From: Clostridia bacterium
Lineage (GTDB): Bacteria; Bacillota; Clostridia; Lutisporales; Lutisporaceae
Assembly: GCA_035628995.1 (NCBI GenBank)
Contig: DASPIR010000024.1
Location: 34,113 to 98,112, forward strand
Direction: 5' to 3'
DNA length: 64,000 bases
The notes beneath the pieces were generated by a model that saw nothing but the letters and a program-made list of their open reading frames with translations, searched no databases and had not been told where the DNA came from. The stretch's first letter is position 1, and every line of letters starts with the position of its first letter. This document shows, in pieces, positions 33,861-42,104 of the stretch. The position numbers were made by a program, and so were the translations under genes.

Positions 33861-34478
33861 ATGCTTACCATTGAAAGGCTGTTATTATTTGAAAAGGATG
33901 ATTTGCAGGAAGCATCAAAAACAATTAGTGGAGATGACCTGTAGCAATTGGTGAACTCGCTATCAGAAAAGGATGACACAATAAGATATCATTACTTTCT
34001 TCTGCTTCAGCATCGCTCAAAAGACTTTGGAGATGTATATCCATATTGGGATATATTCTGCGAAAAGCTTAAAAGCGAAAACTCATATCAAAGAAGTCTA
34101 GGGTTAATGCTTATTGCTGCTAATGCAAAGTGGGATATTGATAATAAAATTGACTATGTTATTGATGAGTATTTATCACTCGTATATGATGAAAAGCCTA
34201 TAACTATACGCCAATGTATTCAGGCTTTAAGTGGGATAGTTCCCTACAAGAGCCACTTGAATATGAAGATTGCTAATAAACTGATGTCTATTAGCATCTC
34301 AGATATAAAAGCAACAATGCAGAAACTCATATTGATTGATATACTAGAAGCTCTTGCGATGATTCGAAAGTATCAGACCAATAATGAGATAGAAAGTTAC
34401 ATACTTAATGCTCTTTCAGGCGGTGTACTTGATAAAAAGGCAGTAAATCAGGTTGAGGCAATGCTTCGGCTGGCTTGA
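33861..34478 (+). pseudogene. HEAT-like protein gene interrupted by an in-frame amber codon
   Basis: A good start (GGGAGGCGGGAAT then ATG 33861) opens a frame that hits TAG at 33942-33944 after 27 codons; the same frame continues without a further stop to 34478. The 176-codon remainder (from 33948) has no ribosome binding site of its own and reads like an alpha-helical HEAT-type repeat protein. CAG to TAG is the simplest change. Read-through or internal start is less likely. Confidence 0.6.
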
Positions 34479-34505
34479 CTAATACAAAGAAATGGAGTGT
34501 TAATT

Positions 34506-34916
34506 GTGAAGCTGAACATAGATCATTTGAATAGATATGTCTCTAAAATAGAGAAGTTCATTGAATTCTATCATAATGTACTTGGCTATGAGCTCATTGA
34601 CAGAGGAAAAAAGGAAAACGGAATGAATTACGCAATTCTTAAGGGCTTCAATCACGAGTTGTTTATTTCGGAAAAAGAAAGCTTTGAGGCGAATAGTGAA
34701 AATTTTAGGCATATAGGATATTCGGTAGATAATGTCGATGAGCTGCTTAATGAATTTAAGAAAAAAGGTTATGTGGAGGAAAATTTACAAATTATTATAA
34801 AGCAGTTTTCCAGGCAGTTCTATATAAAAGATCCTGATGGATTCGAGATAGATATGATACAGTGGACTGACAAGGACGGCTTTTATGAGCATATGAAAGC
34901 TAAAAAGATAAAATAA
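34506..34916 (+). CDS. VOC/glyoxalase superfamily protein
   Basis: About 136 residues from GTG 34506 (GGAG eight bases before). Bleomycin-resistance/glyoxalase fold: LNIDHLNRYVSKIEKFIEFY with YHNVLGYE and the terminal FYIKDPDGFEIDMIQW (metal Glu). Substrate unknown, possibly resistance or small-molecule metabolism. Confidence 0.85.
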   Translation: MKLNIDHLNRYVSKIEKFIEFYHNVLGYELIDRGKKENGMNYAILKGFNHELFISEKESFEANSENFRHIGYSVDNVDELLNEFKKKGYVEENLQIIIKQFSRQFYIKDPDGFEIDMIQWTDKDGFYEHMKAKKIK

Positions 34917-34944
34917 ACTGATTATTAGTAAAAGGAGGGTTCTC

Positions 34945-35235
34945 TTGTTTTATATATTTTTACTTTGTGTTCCCTTCATAGGAATTGCAATTGCAAGAAA
35001 TAAAAATGATGAATATATAAAGCAGTCAGCTTTTACTGTAATTATTATAGCTGCACTTAACTGTATTGCACTAGCTTATAGAGCATCATTTTTCTCAGGC
35101 GGAGGTAATTCTAAGACATTATATTTGGGTGTAATTAAGCTTACACATAACCAGATGAATATGTTGTTTGATATTTCATTAGTTGTTGCGCTAATTGGCT
35201 TAATTACATACCTTTACTCCGATACAGAAAGGTAA
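34945..35235 (+). CDS. small multi-pass membrane protein
   Basis: 96 residues from TTG 34945 (AAGGAGGG). Three hydrophobic segments; no motif recognised. Confidence 0.55.
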   Translation: MFYIFLLCVPFIGIAIARNKNDEYIKQSAFTVIIIAALNCIALAYRASFFSGGGNSKTLYLGVIKLTHNQMNMLFDISLVVALIGLITYLYSDTER

Positions 35236-35308
35236 AGCTTTATTATTTAAGTATCGTGTAGTGATACTGAGAGGCTATTATAAACGATAGAGCATAAGGA
35301 GAAAATGC

Positions 35309-35791
35309 ATGGAGTTATGGGATGTTCTGGATGAAGATGGCAATTTAACCGGAAAGACTATCGAAAGAGGTCAGTCGTTGAAGGATGGAGAGTACCATTT
35401 GGTAGTAAATATCTGGATTAAGAATAGCAAGGGTGAATATTTAATACAGAAAAGGTCAGAAAAGGTTGAACGATGGCCTGGTATCTGGGCTGCGACGGGT
35501 GGATCAGCAATTAAAGGGGAAAACAGCTCGAACGCCGCATTAAGAGAAGTAAAAGAAGAGCTGGGCATAAGCTTCAAGCCGGATATGCTGGAGAGAGTAA
35601 TTAGGGTTAAACGAAAAAATGTCATATCCGATTTATGGCTGGCATGCCATGACGTCGATCTGAAAGATATCAGAATGCAAAAGGAAGAAGTTAGTGAAGT
35701 GAAGTATGCCGGTATGAGAGAAATATTCGAAATGATGGCTAGTAATGAGTTCTTCAATTATGGACAGGATTATATGAGTTTACTTTATTAA
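35309..35791 (+). CDS. NUDIX hydrolase (isopentenyl-diphosphate isomerase-like branch)
   Basis: 160 residues. Begins MELWDVLDEDGNLTG as in IPP-isomerase-like NUDIX proteins, and carries the NUDIX box GGSAIKGENSSNAALREVKE then ELGI. Substrate unknown. Confidence 0.9.
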   Translation: MELWDVLDEDGNLTGKTIERGQSLKDGEYHLVVNIWIKNSKGEYLIQKRSEKVERWPGIWAATGGSAIKGENSSNAALREVKEELGISFKPDMLERVIRVKRKNVISDLWLACHDVDLKDIRMQKEEVSEVKYAGMREIFEMMASNEFFNYGQDYMSLLY

Positions 35792-35811
35792 AATATTGAG
35801 GGGGTTATATT

Positions 35812-36279
35812 ATGAATTTACAGAACTTTAGAGTAGAAGAGTTGAAAGAGTTCTTGGTGGAAGCCAAGAAGAGTACTTATGCAGGAGATGGACAGATTAT
35901 AGCGCCATCAAGACTGGGTTCGAAAGATTTACCCTATAAGAAAGGCGACTACTATTACCTTGACAGCTATTTAGGCAGCATTAACTTCATAGGTGAAGAA
36001 GCAGTGTGGTACAGGGATACTCCCATTTGGGGAATGAATTACTATGGTGAAATGCTGGTGGAGAATATACCTGATGGTTTTTCAAAGTGTCTTAAAGGGG
36101 CACTGCTCATGTTGCCTCTGGATAGTCCATTTAGAGGGCCACATGTCTATCAATCAAATGAATACAGATATGAATGCGTCTGGAAAGGGGATATGAGCAG
36201 CTTTTGTGGAGAGGAATTCATATATCTGGAAGATAATCTGATATATGAATTGAAGTTTCATGGAGGGTATATAAAATAG
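35812..36279 (+). CDS. DUF5680 domain protein
   Basis: 155 residues: EFLVEAKKSTYAGDG, PSRLGSKDLPY, YYYLDSYLG, GEEAVWYRDTPIWGMNYYG. This is the DUF5680 pattern, sometimes fused to HTH regulators; function unknown. GGGGG ribosome binding site. Confidence 0.8.
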   Translation: MNLQNFRVEELKEFLVEAKKSTYAGDGQIIAPSRLGSKDLPYKKGDYYYLDSYLGSINFIGEEAVWYRDTPIWGMNYYGEMLVENIPDGFSKCLKGALLMLPLDSPFRGPHVYQSNEYRYECVWKGDMSSFCGEEFIYLEDNLIYELKFHGGYIK

Positions 36280-36548
36280 AAGGTGCTGCTAAAAGAAAAA
36301 CCGTATTTGATTGGAGGCATAATGCTATAGACCGTGTTGATAAGAGGAACAGACTTGATGAAGAGGTATTTACATACAAAATAAACAAGGATAATAAAGT
36401 GTTTATATTCTGGAACGGAAAACAAATCATGATATTAAAAGGCAGCGAGAGCGAGAAGTTCATGAAAAGAATAAATACTGCTGACCACAAAGAAGCCCAG
36501 CTTATCATGGCAAAGTTTACAGGAAACTTCAAGCATGGGAATGAGTAA
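36276..36548 (+). CDS. ~90-residue protein gene lacking a normal start codon
   Basis: A coding-like frame (KRKTVFDWRHNAIDRVDKR, VFIFWNGKQIMILKG, EAQLIMAKFTGNFKHGNE) overlaps the end of the DUF5680 gene. No ATG/GTG/TTG opens it: ATA 36276, correctly spaced from GGAGG at 36262, is the likeliest start; GTG 36284 would need a one-base shift in an A tract. Either a rare ATA start or a damaged gene. Confidence 0.5.
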   Translation: MEGAAKRKTVFDWRHNAIDRVDKRNRLDEEVFTYKINKDNKVFIFWNGKQIMILKGSESEKFMKRINTADHKEAQLIMAKFTGNFKHGNE

Positions 36549-36551
36549 TAA

Positions 36552-37454
36552 TCAACACTTATAATATTCCGTTATGTACTTCAAGAACACTGAATTGACC
36601 GGCGAAAGAGGTCTATTCTTATGTGTAACAATATAAAATGATCTCTTCAAGTCAAAGTCTTCGATATCGAAGGCTTTTATTTGGTCGAACCTTACATAGT
36701 CTTCAATACTTATGTAAGACATTATGGATACTCCCAATCCATGGCTCACAGCCTGTTTAATAGCATCGATGCTGTTGAACTGGGCAGCAATCTTGATGGA
36801 GGTGGAATTTATCCCATGCTTCATAAATATCCTTTCAAATTCTTGTCTTGTACCCGAGCCGGATTCCCGATATATGAAGTTTTCATTTTGGATAGCATCA
36901 AAGGGCACTGTATTTGAAGTTATTGCACTGTATTTTTTATTACAAGGCGTAGCTAATACCAGTCTGTCCTCCACCAGCTTGTGATATTCAAGCTTACTGT
37001 TTTCAATAATTGTGCCAACCATTCCAAGCTCATATTTTTTTTCGAGAAGCTCATTAATAACCTGCTTTGAATCAAATTGATCAGCAGCAAAGCTAATATT
37101 ATTGTATATATTTCTAAAGCCTATCATAAGCCTTGGAAGAAGGTACTCAGCTGGCACTGTGGATGCAGCTATTTCAACCTTTCCTTCAATTTTCTTTGAA
37201 AACTCGTTAAGCGTGAATAAAGCATTGTCCCTAATATTGATAAGATTATTGGCATAATCATAGAAAATATTGCCTGCGGTTGTTGGCTCGACTTCTTTAC
37301 CGGAGCGATCTATCAGCTTAATTCCCAGTTCTTTTTCCAAGGTGCTTATATGGGAGCTTACTGTGGGCTGGGTTAGATATATAGCGTCTGCTGCTCTGGA
37401 AAAACTCCTATATCGAACCACATATACAAAAGCTTCAATTTGTCTAAAGTCCAT
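36552..37454 (-). CDS. LysR-family transcriptional regulator
   Basis: 300 residues. N-terminal winged HTH MDFRQIEAFVYVVRYRSFSR with AADAIYLTQPTVSSHISTLE, then a LysR substrate-binding domain. Selenium- or sulfur-metabolism LysR proteins (CysB/CysL-like) have this layout. It is divergent from the DUF3343 gene, whose promoter region it may control. Confidence 0.9.
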   Translation of the reverse strand: MDFRQIEAFVYVVRYRSFSRAADAIYLTQPTVSSHISTLEKELGIKLIDRSGKEVEPTTAGNIFYDYANNLINIRDNALFTLNEFSKKIEGKVEIAASTVPAEYLLPRLMIGFRNIYNNISFAADQFDSKQVINELLEKKYELGMVGTIIENSKLEYHKLVEDRLVLATPCNKKYSAITSNTVPFDAIQNENFIYRESGSGTRQEFERIFMKHGINSTSIKIAAQFNSIDAIKQAVSHGLGVSIMSYISIEDYVRFDQIKAFDIEDFDLKRSFYIVTHKNRPLSPVNSVFLKYITEYYKC

Positions 37455-37577
37455 AGTTATACCTCCTTATAGGCAAATGAATTTATAATATCAATCCATG
37501 AAATGCTAATGATAATATATATTTGAAGTTTTAACCAAGATATAATATAATTTTAGACGATATGGAGAGTGAATGCA

Positions 37578-37838
37578 ATGAACGATTATTATATTGCTGT
37601 TTTCGACTCAACTCACTATGCACTGCATTTTGAGAAGGTCGTAAGAGGAAGCGGCTTCACAATAAACATTATGCCTGTTCCCCGGGAAATAACTGCAAGC
37701 TGTGGAATTTCTGCAAAGCTGGAAGTTGTTGAAGTTGAAAAGATAAAGGAACTTGCTGTCAAAGAAAATCTAAAAGTAGCCGGATATTATCATGTAGAAG
37801 CACAAAATGGAAAGAAAACATACCATAAGAGCATTTAA
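37578..37838 (+). CDS. DUF3343 putative Se/S carrier-like protein
   Basis: About 86 residues from ATG 37578 (GGAG at 37563). YYIAVFDSTHYALHFEKVV, then IMPVPREITASCGISAK with the single conserved Cys of DUF3343 proteins, related to the C-terminal part of YedF. Probable persulfide or selenide carrier (inference). Divergent from the LysR gene. Confidence 0.8.
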   Translation: MNDYYIAVFDSTHYALHFEKVVRGSGFTINIMPVPREITASCGISAKLEVVEVEKIKELAVKENLKVAGYYHVEAQNGKKTYHKSI

Positions 37839-37856
37839 TTGTTTTTATGGTATGTT
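37817..37856 (+). terminator. intrinsic terminator after DUF3343 gene
   Basis: AACATACCATAA pairs with TTATGGTATGTT and runs into a T tract; it overlaps the stop codon. Confidence 0.85.
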
Positions 37857-37948
37857 TTTTTGCTTATAGCAGGCTTTACATATTAGGTGAATAGAATTAA
37901 ACTGGGAATGGTGTTATTTTGTTGAGGTGTTTTGAAAGGGAGGTAAAG

Positions 37949-38833
37949 ATGAGTAGAAAAGGAAGAATTATCAGAGCAATAGTAATATTAGTTTGTCTGA
38001 TTGCAGCTGCCGGATATGGCTTTACATACTATTTTCTGAACAGTATAAGTGTTAAAGGGGGTGCGGAAGGATATCCCGTGCCGGAGAAACGAGTCAATGT
38101 TGTAGTTATGGGTATAGCTAATGGACTCGCAGATTCAATTATGCTCTGCAGCTTTGACCCCAAGGGCGGGGCACTAGATGTGGTTTCGATACCAAGGGAT
38201 ACTTATGTAGAACGGAAGGGACATAATACTTCTGCCAACAATAAAATAAATTCATCCTATGGCAGAGGCGGAGCCGATAATGTGGTTGAAAGCGTGGAAA
38301 CGCTTACTGGAGTACCGGTGCATTATTATGTTAAAGTTGATTATAAGGCTGTCAAAGCAATAGTAGATGCTATAGGCGGCATTAAAGTTACAGTTCCAAT
38401 GAACATGAATTATGATGATCCTGTCGATGGACTCCATATACATTTCGAAAAAGGCCAGGAAGTGAGCAAGGGAGAAGATATAATAAGGCTCTTGAGATAT
38501 CGTAAGAACAATAAGGGGGGCGGCTATAAGGAAGGCGATCTGGGAAGGGTAAAGATGCAGCAGGAGATAGTCAAGCTTGGCGTTGAGAAGGTTCTAAAAG
38601 GGAACCTGGTGGCAAACTTCCTGAAGCTGCAGGGACCTATCACTGAGTATGTAAATACAAATATGTCGCCAAAACAGATGATGTTTTATATAACTAAAGC
38701 TCAGAAGATAAAGGAAGAGAATATCAGCTTCCAGACAATCCCCGGCAGGGCGGACTCAATAAACCATTTGTCCTTCTATGTTGTGAATAAGGACAAAATG
38801 AACGAACTGCTAAAGCCAATAATTGAGGAATAA
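37949..38833 (+). CDS. LytR-CpsA-Psr (LCP) family cell-wall glycopolymer ligase
   Basis: About 294 residues from ATG 37949 (GGGAGG). One N-terminal membrane anchor (~9-30), then an extracellular LCP domain: VVMGIANGLADSIMLCSFD, VSIPRDTYVER (Arg and Asp for pyrophosphate), KINSSYGRGGADNVVESVE, and RLLRYRKNN. Transfers teichoic-acid-like polymers to peptidoglycan. Confidence 0.92.
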   Translation: MSRKGRIIRAIVILVCLIAAAGYGFTYYFLNSISVKGGAEGYPVPEKRVNVVVMGIANGLADSIMLCSFDPKGGALDVVSIPRDTYVERKGHNTSANNKINSSYGRGGADNVVESVETLTGVPVHYYVKVDYKAVKAIVDAIGGIKVTVPMNMNYDDPVDGLHIHFEKGQEVSKGEDIIRLLRYRKNNKGGGYKEGDLGRVKMQQEIVKLGVEKVLKGNLVANFLKLQGPITEYVNTNMSPKQMMFYITKAQKIKEENISFQTIPGRADSINHLSFYVVNKDKMNELLKPIIEE

Positions 38834-38834
38834 T

Positions 38835-38878
38835 TTGACACATTATAGTTGTTTAAATATACTGAAATTGACACATTA
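38835..38878 (+). promoter_or_regulatory. glnA promoter with direct repeats
   Basis: TTGACA (38835-38840), 17 bases, TATACT (38858-38863): a near-consensus vegetative promoter. TTGACACATTA occurs at the -35 and again at 38868-38878, 33 bases apart (three helical turns), which suggests an operator. Confidence 0.7.
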
Positions 38879-38898
38879 GTACAAAGGGGGTTATACGA

Positions 38899-40332
38899 TT
38901 GTTCAAAAGTCTCACGGAGGCTAAAAAGTTTTGTGATTCAAGGGGTATAAAGATTGTAGATTTTAAAATTACCGATTTGGCAGGGAGATGGCATCACCTT
39001 TCTATACCAGTGGAACGGTTTAGTGAGAAGATTTTTGAGGATGGCATAGGCTTTGACGGTTCCAGCTATGGGTTTGTTACAGTTGAAAAAAGTGATATGG
39101 TTTTCATACCGGATTTGAGCTCTGCTTTTGTAGATCCTTTCTGCGAAGTGCCTACCCTTAGCATGATAGGCGATATACACACCTTGGAAGATGGAATCAA
39201 AAGGTATGAGGGAGATCCAAGATATATTGCCGAAAAGGCAGAAAAGTTCATGGCTTCAACTGGTATTGCAGATGAGAATATAATTGGTCCTGAGTTTGAA
39301 TTTTATTTATTTGATCAGATAGCCTTCGAAAGCACACCAAGTCATCAGGAAGTTACTATTGATTCTAAGCAGGCTGAATGGAATACCAATGCATTATACG
39401 AAAACAACCTGGGTTATAAGGCAAGACATAAGGGCGGATATCATCTGGCACTTCCCTCTGATATCAGCAATGACTTGAGAAGCAAGATGACTATTATGCT
39501 TGAGGAGCTGGGGATGCCTATAAAGTACCACCACCATGAGGTGGGAGGGCCAGGGCAGCACGAGCTGGAAGTTGAACCAGGCAAAATGAAGGATATGGCA
39601 GACAAAACCTATCTGCTCAAATATGTAGTTAAAAATATGGCAATTCAAAACGGCAAAAGTGCCACTTTCATGCCTAAGCCTATGTATGGTGAAGCAGGAA
39701 GTGGGATGCACGTACATATGTGGTTGTACAAGGATGGAAAGCCATTATTCTATGATAAGAACGGATATTCAGGTCTCAGCCAGACAGCTTTATACTTTAT
39801 CGGGGGACTGCTGAAGCATTCACCGGCATTATTAGGCTTTACAAGTCCTAGTACAAACTCATACAAGAGGTTGGTTCCGGGCTATGAAGCACCAGTAAGC
39901 ATTTGCTTTGCAACCTCCAACAGGAGTGCTGTAATAAGGATTCCTGGGTATGGAAACAAGCCTGAGAGTAAAAGGTTTGAATTCAGATCTTCAGACGCGA
40001 CCTGCAATCCGTACCTTGCTTACTCGGCTTTACTGATGGCAGGCTTGGATGGGATAATCAACAAGATTGATCCTGTAAAGGAAGGCTTTGGTCCATATGA
40101 CGTAAATATATTCGAGCTTAGCGAAGAGGAAAGGAAGAAAATAAAAGGTCTTCCAAAGAACCTTGAGGAAGCTATGGAAGCATTAATGAAAGACAACGAA
40201 TTCCTTATAAAAGGCGGAGTTTTCACAAAAGAGATGATAGCTGCATGGGTAAAGAACAAGTTGGAGAAGGAGCATAAGAAGATAAGCATAATTCCACATC
40301 CAGCTGAGTTTGAGCTATATTACGACTTATAG
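38899..40332 (+). CDS. glnA: glutamine synthetase, type I
   Basis: 477 residues from TTG 38899 behind AAAGGGGG. Beta-grasp N-terminus (FKITDLAGRWHHLSIPVERF, FDGSSYGFVTVEKSD) and catalytic domain with GPEFEFYLFD, the ATP-binding KPMYGEAGSGMHVHMWLYKD and RSAVIRIPGYG. The tyrosine adenylylation site seen in GSI-beta (KPL.LYDLPPEE) is absent, the C-terminus ending FELYYDL. Makes glutamine from glutamate, ATP and ammonium. Confidence 0.95.
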   Translation: MFKSLTEAKKFCDSRGIKIVDFKITDLAGRWHHLSIPVERFSEKIFEDGIGFDGSSYGFVTVEKSDMVFIPDLSSAFVDPFCEVPTLSMIGDIHTLEDGIKRYEGDPRYIAEKAEKFMASTGIADENIIGPEFEFYLFDQIAFESTPSHQEVTIDSKQAEWNTNALYENNLGYKARHKGGYHLALPSDISNDLRSKMTIMLEELGMPIKYHHHEVGGPGQHELEVEPGKMKDMADKTYLLKYVVKNMAIQNGKSATFMPKPMYGEAGSGMHVHMWLYKDGKPLFYDKNGYSGLSQTALYFIGGLLKHSPALLGFTSPSTNSYKRLVPGYEAPVSICFATSNRSAVIRIPGYGNKPESKRFEFRSSDATCNPYLAYSALLMAGLDGIINKIDPVKEGFGPYDVNIFELSEEERKKIKGLPKNLEEAMEALMKDNEFLIKGGVFTKEMIAAWVKNKLEKEHKKISIIPHPAEFELYYDL

Positions 40333-40388
40333 GCAAGTGTGAAATATTATTTATATATGAGAATATAATATAAATGAGGAGTGATTGT

Positions 40389-41000
40389 ATGCAGGAATCT
40401 GTGAAAAGAACAATAGAGGCTTTGGGAAAAAACGGTATCAAAGCCACATTTTTTGATGATTCTAGCTCTGCGGTAAACTATCTTCTGGAAAGCATCGATA
40501 AAGGAGCAAAGGTAGGAATCGGAGGCTCTATGACAGTAAAGTCCCTGGGAATACCAGAGCTGCTCAAAGAGAAGGGCAATGAAGTATTCTTCCACTGGTT
40601 GGAAAGCACTACTGAAGCAGCGGATGAAGCCAGGAAAAATGCAGGACGGGCTGATGTGTATATTACAAGCACAAATGCTCTTACTGAGGAAGGACAGCTG
40701 GTTAATACTGATGGAGTGGGTAATAGAGTAACTTCAATGATTTTTGGACCTGAAAAAGTATATGTGCTGTGCGGAATCAATAAGATAACGAAGAATCTGG
40801 ATGGGGCACTGCAGAGGATTAAGGATAACGCTTACAAGAACGCAAGAAGGTTAAAGCTAAATACTCCTTGTACAATAAATGGAAAATGCTCTGATTGCAG
40901 CAGTCCACAGAGGATGTGCAACGTAACCACAATTATTAATAGAAAGCCGGGCAAGACTGACTTGGAGGTAATCCTCGTAGGACAAGAACTCGGCTATTAA
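40389..41000 (+). CDS. LUD domain protein (LutC/YkgG-like)
   Basis: About 203 residues from ATG 40389 (GAGGAGTG upstream). KVGIGGSMTVKSLGIPELL and ADVYITSTNALTEEGQLVNT with NRVTSMIFGPEKVYVLCG are LUD signatures; the C-terminus has a CNVTT and CSDCSSPQRMCN cysteine set. LUD proteins act in lactate utilisation or related metal-centre handling; this stand-alone type is uncharacterised. Confidence 0.85.
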   Translation: MQESVKRTIEALGKNGIKATFFDDSSSAVNYLLESIDKGAKVGIGGSMTVKSLGIPELLKEKGNEVFFHWLESTTEAADEARKNAGRADVYITSTNALTEEGQLVNTDGVGNRVTSMIFGPEKVYVLCGINKITKNLDGALQRIKDNAYKNARRLKLNTPCTINGKCSDCSSPQRMCNVTTIINRKPGKTDLEVILVGQELGY

Positions 41001-41017
41001 GCAAATAAAACATAGTA

Positions 41018-41055
41018 AAACAGCCATGTTTAGGCATATGAACATGGCTGTTTTT
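41018..41055 (+). terminator. intrinsic terminator after LUD gene
   Basis: AACAGCCATGTT pairs with AACATGGCTGTT then T5. Confidence 0.88.
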
Positions 41056-41172
41056 GAATTCAATTTTAAAAATAATCAAGTATAGGTTGAAGGAACGCTC
41101 GAAATATTGTAAAATGATATTATATTACACAAAAATTTTAAGGCATACAAAATATTTTTAATCTGGGGTGAT

Positions 41173-42078
41173 TTGATGATTAAAAACTTCAAAGAGCTAT
41201 TGGAAGCTGCAAAAAGTCAGAAAAAAATGCGAATTGTTGTAGCCGCAGCTCAGGATGAAGATGTGATACTGGCAGTAAGCCAAGCAAAGGACATGGGTCT
41301 TGTAGAACCATTACTTGTGGGTGATGAAGGCAAAATTAAAGAAATCATGAACAAATTAAAAATTCAAAGCAGCAGCTATGAGATAGTAAATGAGCCGGAT
41401 ATGATACAAGCGGCCAGGAAATCCGTGGAGCTTGTCAGGAATGGTAAGGGTGACTTCTTAATGAAGGGACTCTTACAGACGGCAGATATCATGAGAGCTG
41501 TGCTGGACAAGGAAATTGGACTCAGGACAGATAACCTCATCAGCCATGTAATGGTTTATGAAACAGCTACCTATAAGAAGCTCCTTTATACGACTGATGG
41601 AGGTATGAATGTAGCACCGAATCTGGAGCAGAAGGTTCAAATACTGGAAAATGCAATAAAAGTATGTAAGGCAATGAAAATGGATAAGATCTATGCTTCC
41701 TGTCTTGCAGGAGCGGAGACAGTTAATCCGAAAATACCGGCAACTGTTGATGCAAAAGCTATAGCTGATATGAAGGACAAATGGGAGACTCAAGGAGTTG
41801 TAGTACAAGGACCTGTTGCATTGGATCTTGCCATCAGCAGTGAGGCATGTGCTCATAAGGGCTATAAGAGTGAAGGCGGCGGTAATGCTGATATATTGTT
41901 GGTTCCATATTATGAGGTAGGAAATGCCCTTGGAAAGTCTCTGACTTATTTTGCAGGAGCAAAATCCGCAGGAGTCATAATGGGCGCCAAGGTACCGATA
42001 GTACTTGTTTCAAGAGCAGACTCATCTGAGTCAAAGCTCTTATCCATAGCTCTTGGAAGTATTGTAGCAAGTAATTAA
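41173..42078 (+). CDS. ptb: phosphate butyryltransferase
   Basis: 301 residues of the PTA/PTB family: VVAAAQDEDVILAVSQAKD, FLMKGLLQTADIMRAVLDKE and SRADSSESKLLSIALGSIVA. Converts acyl-CoA plus phosphate to acyl-phosphate. No butyrate kinase gene follows; instead it is 26 bp ahead of iorA, suggesting it acts on acyl-CoA made from 2-oxo acids (amino-acid fermentation; inference). Confidence 0.9.
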   Translation: MMIKNFKELLEAAKSQKKMRIVVAAAQDEDVILAVSQAKDMGLVEPLLVGDEGKIKEIMNKLKIQSSSYEIVNEPDMIQAARKSVELVRNGKGDFLMKGLLQTADIMRAVLDKEIGLRTDNLISHVMVYETATYKKLLYTTDGGMNVAPNLEQKVQILENAIKVCKAMKMDKIYASCLAGAETVNPKIPATVDAKAIADMKDKWETQGVVVQGPVALDLAISSEACAHKGYKSEGGGNADILLVPYYEVGNALGKSLTYFAGAKSAGVIMGAKVPIVLVSRADSSESKLLSIALGSIVASN

Positions 42079-42104
42079 TATTTTATATCAAGGGGGTAAA
42101 AATA

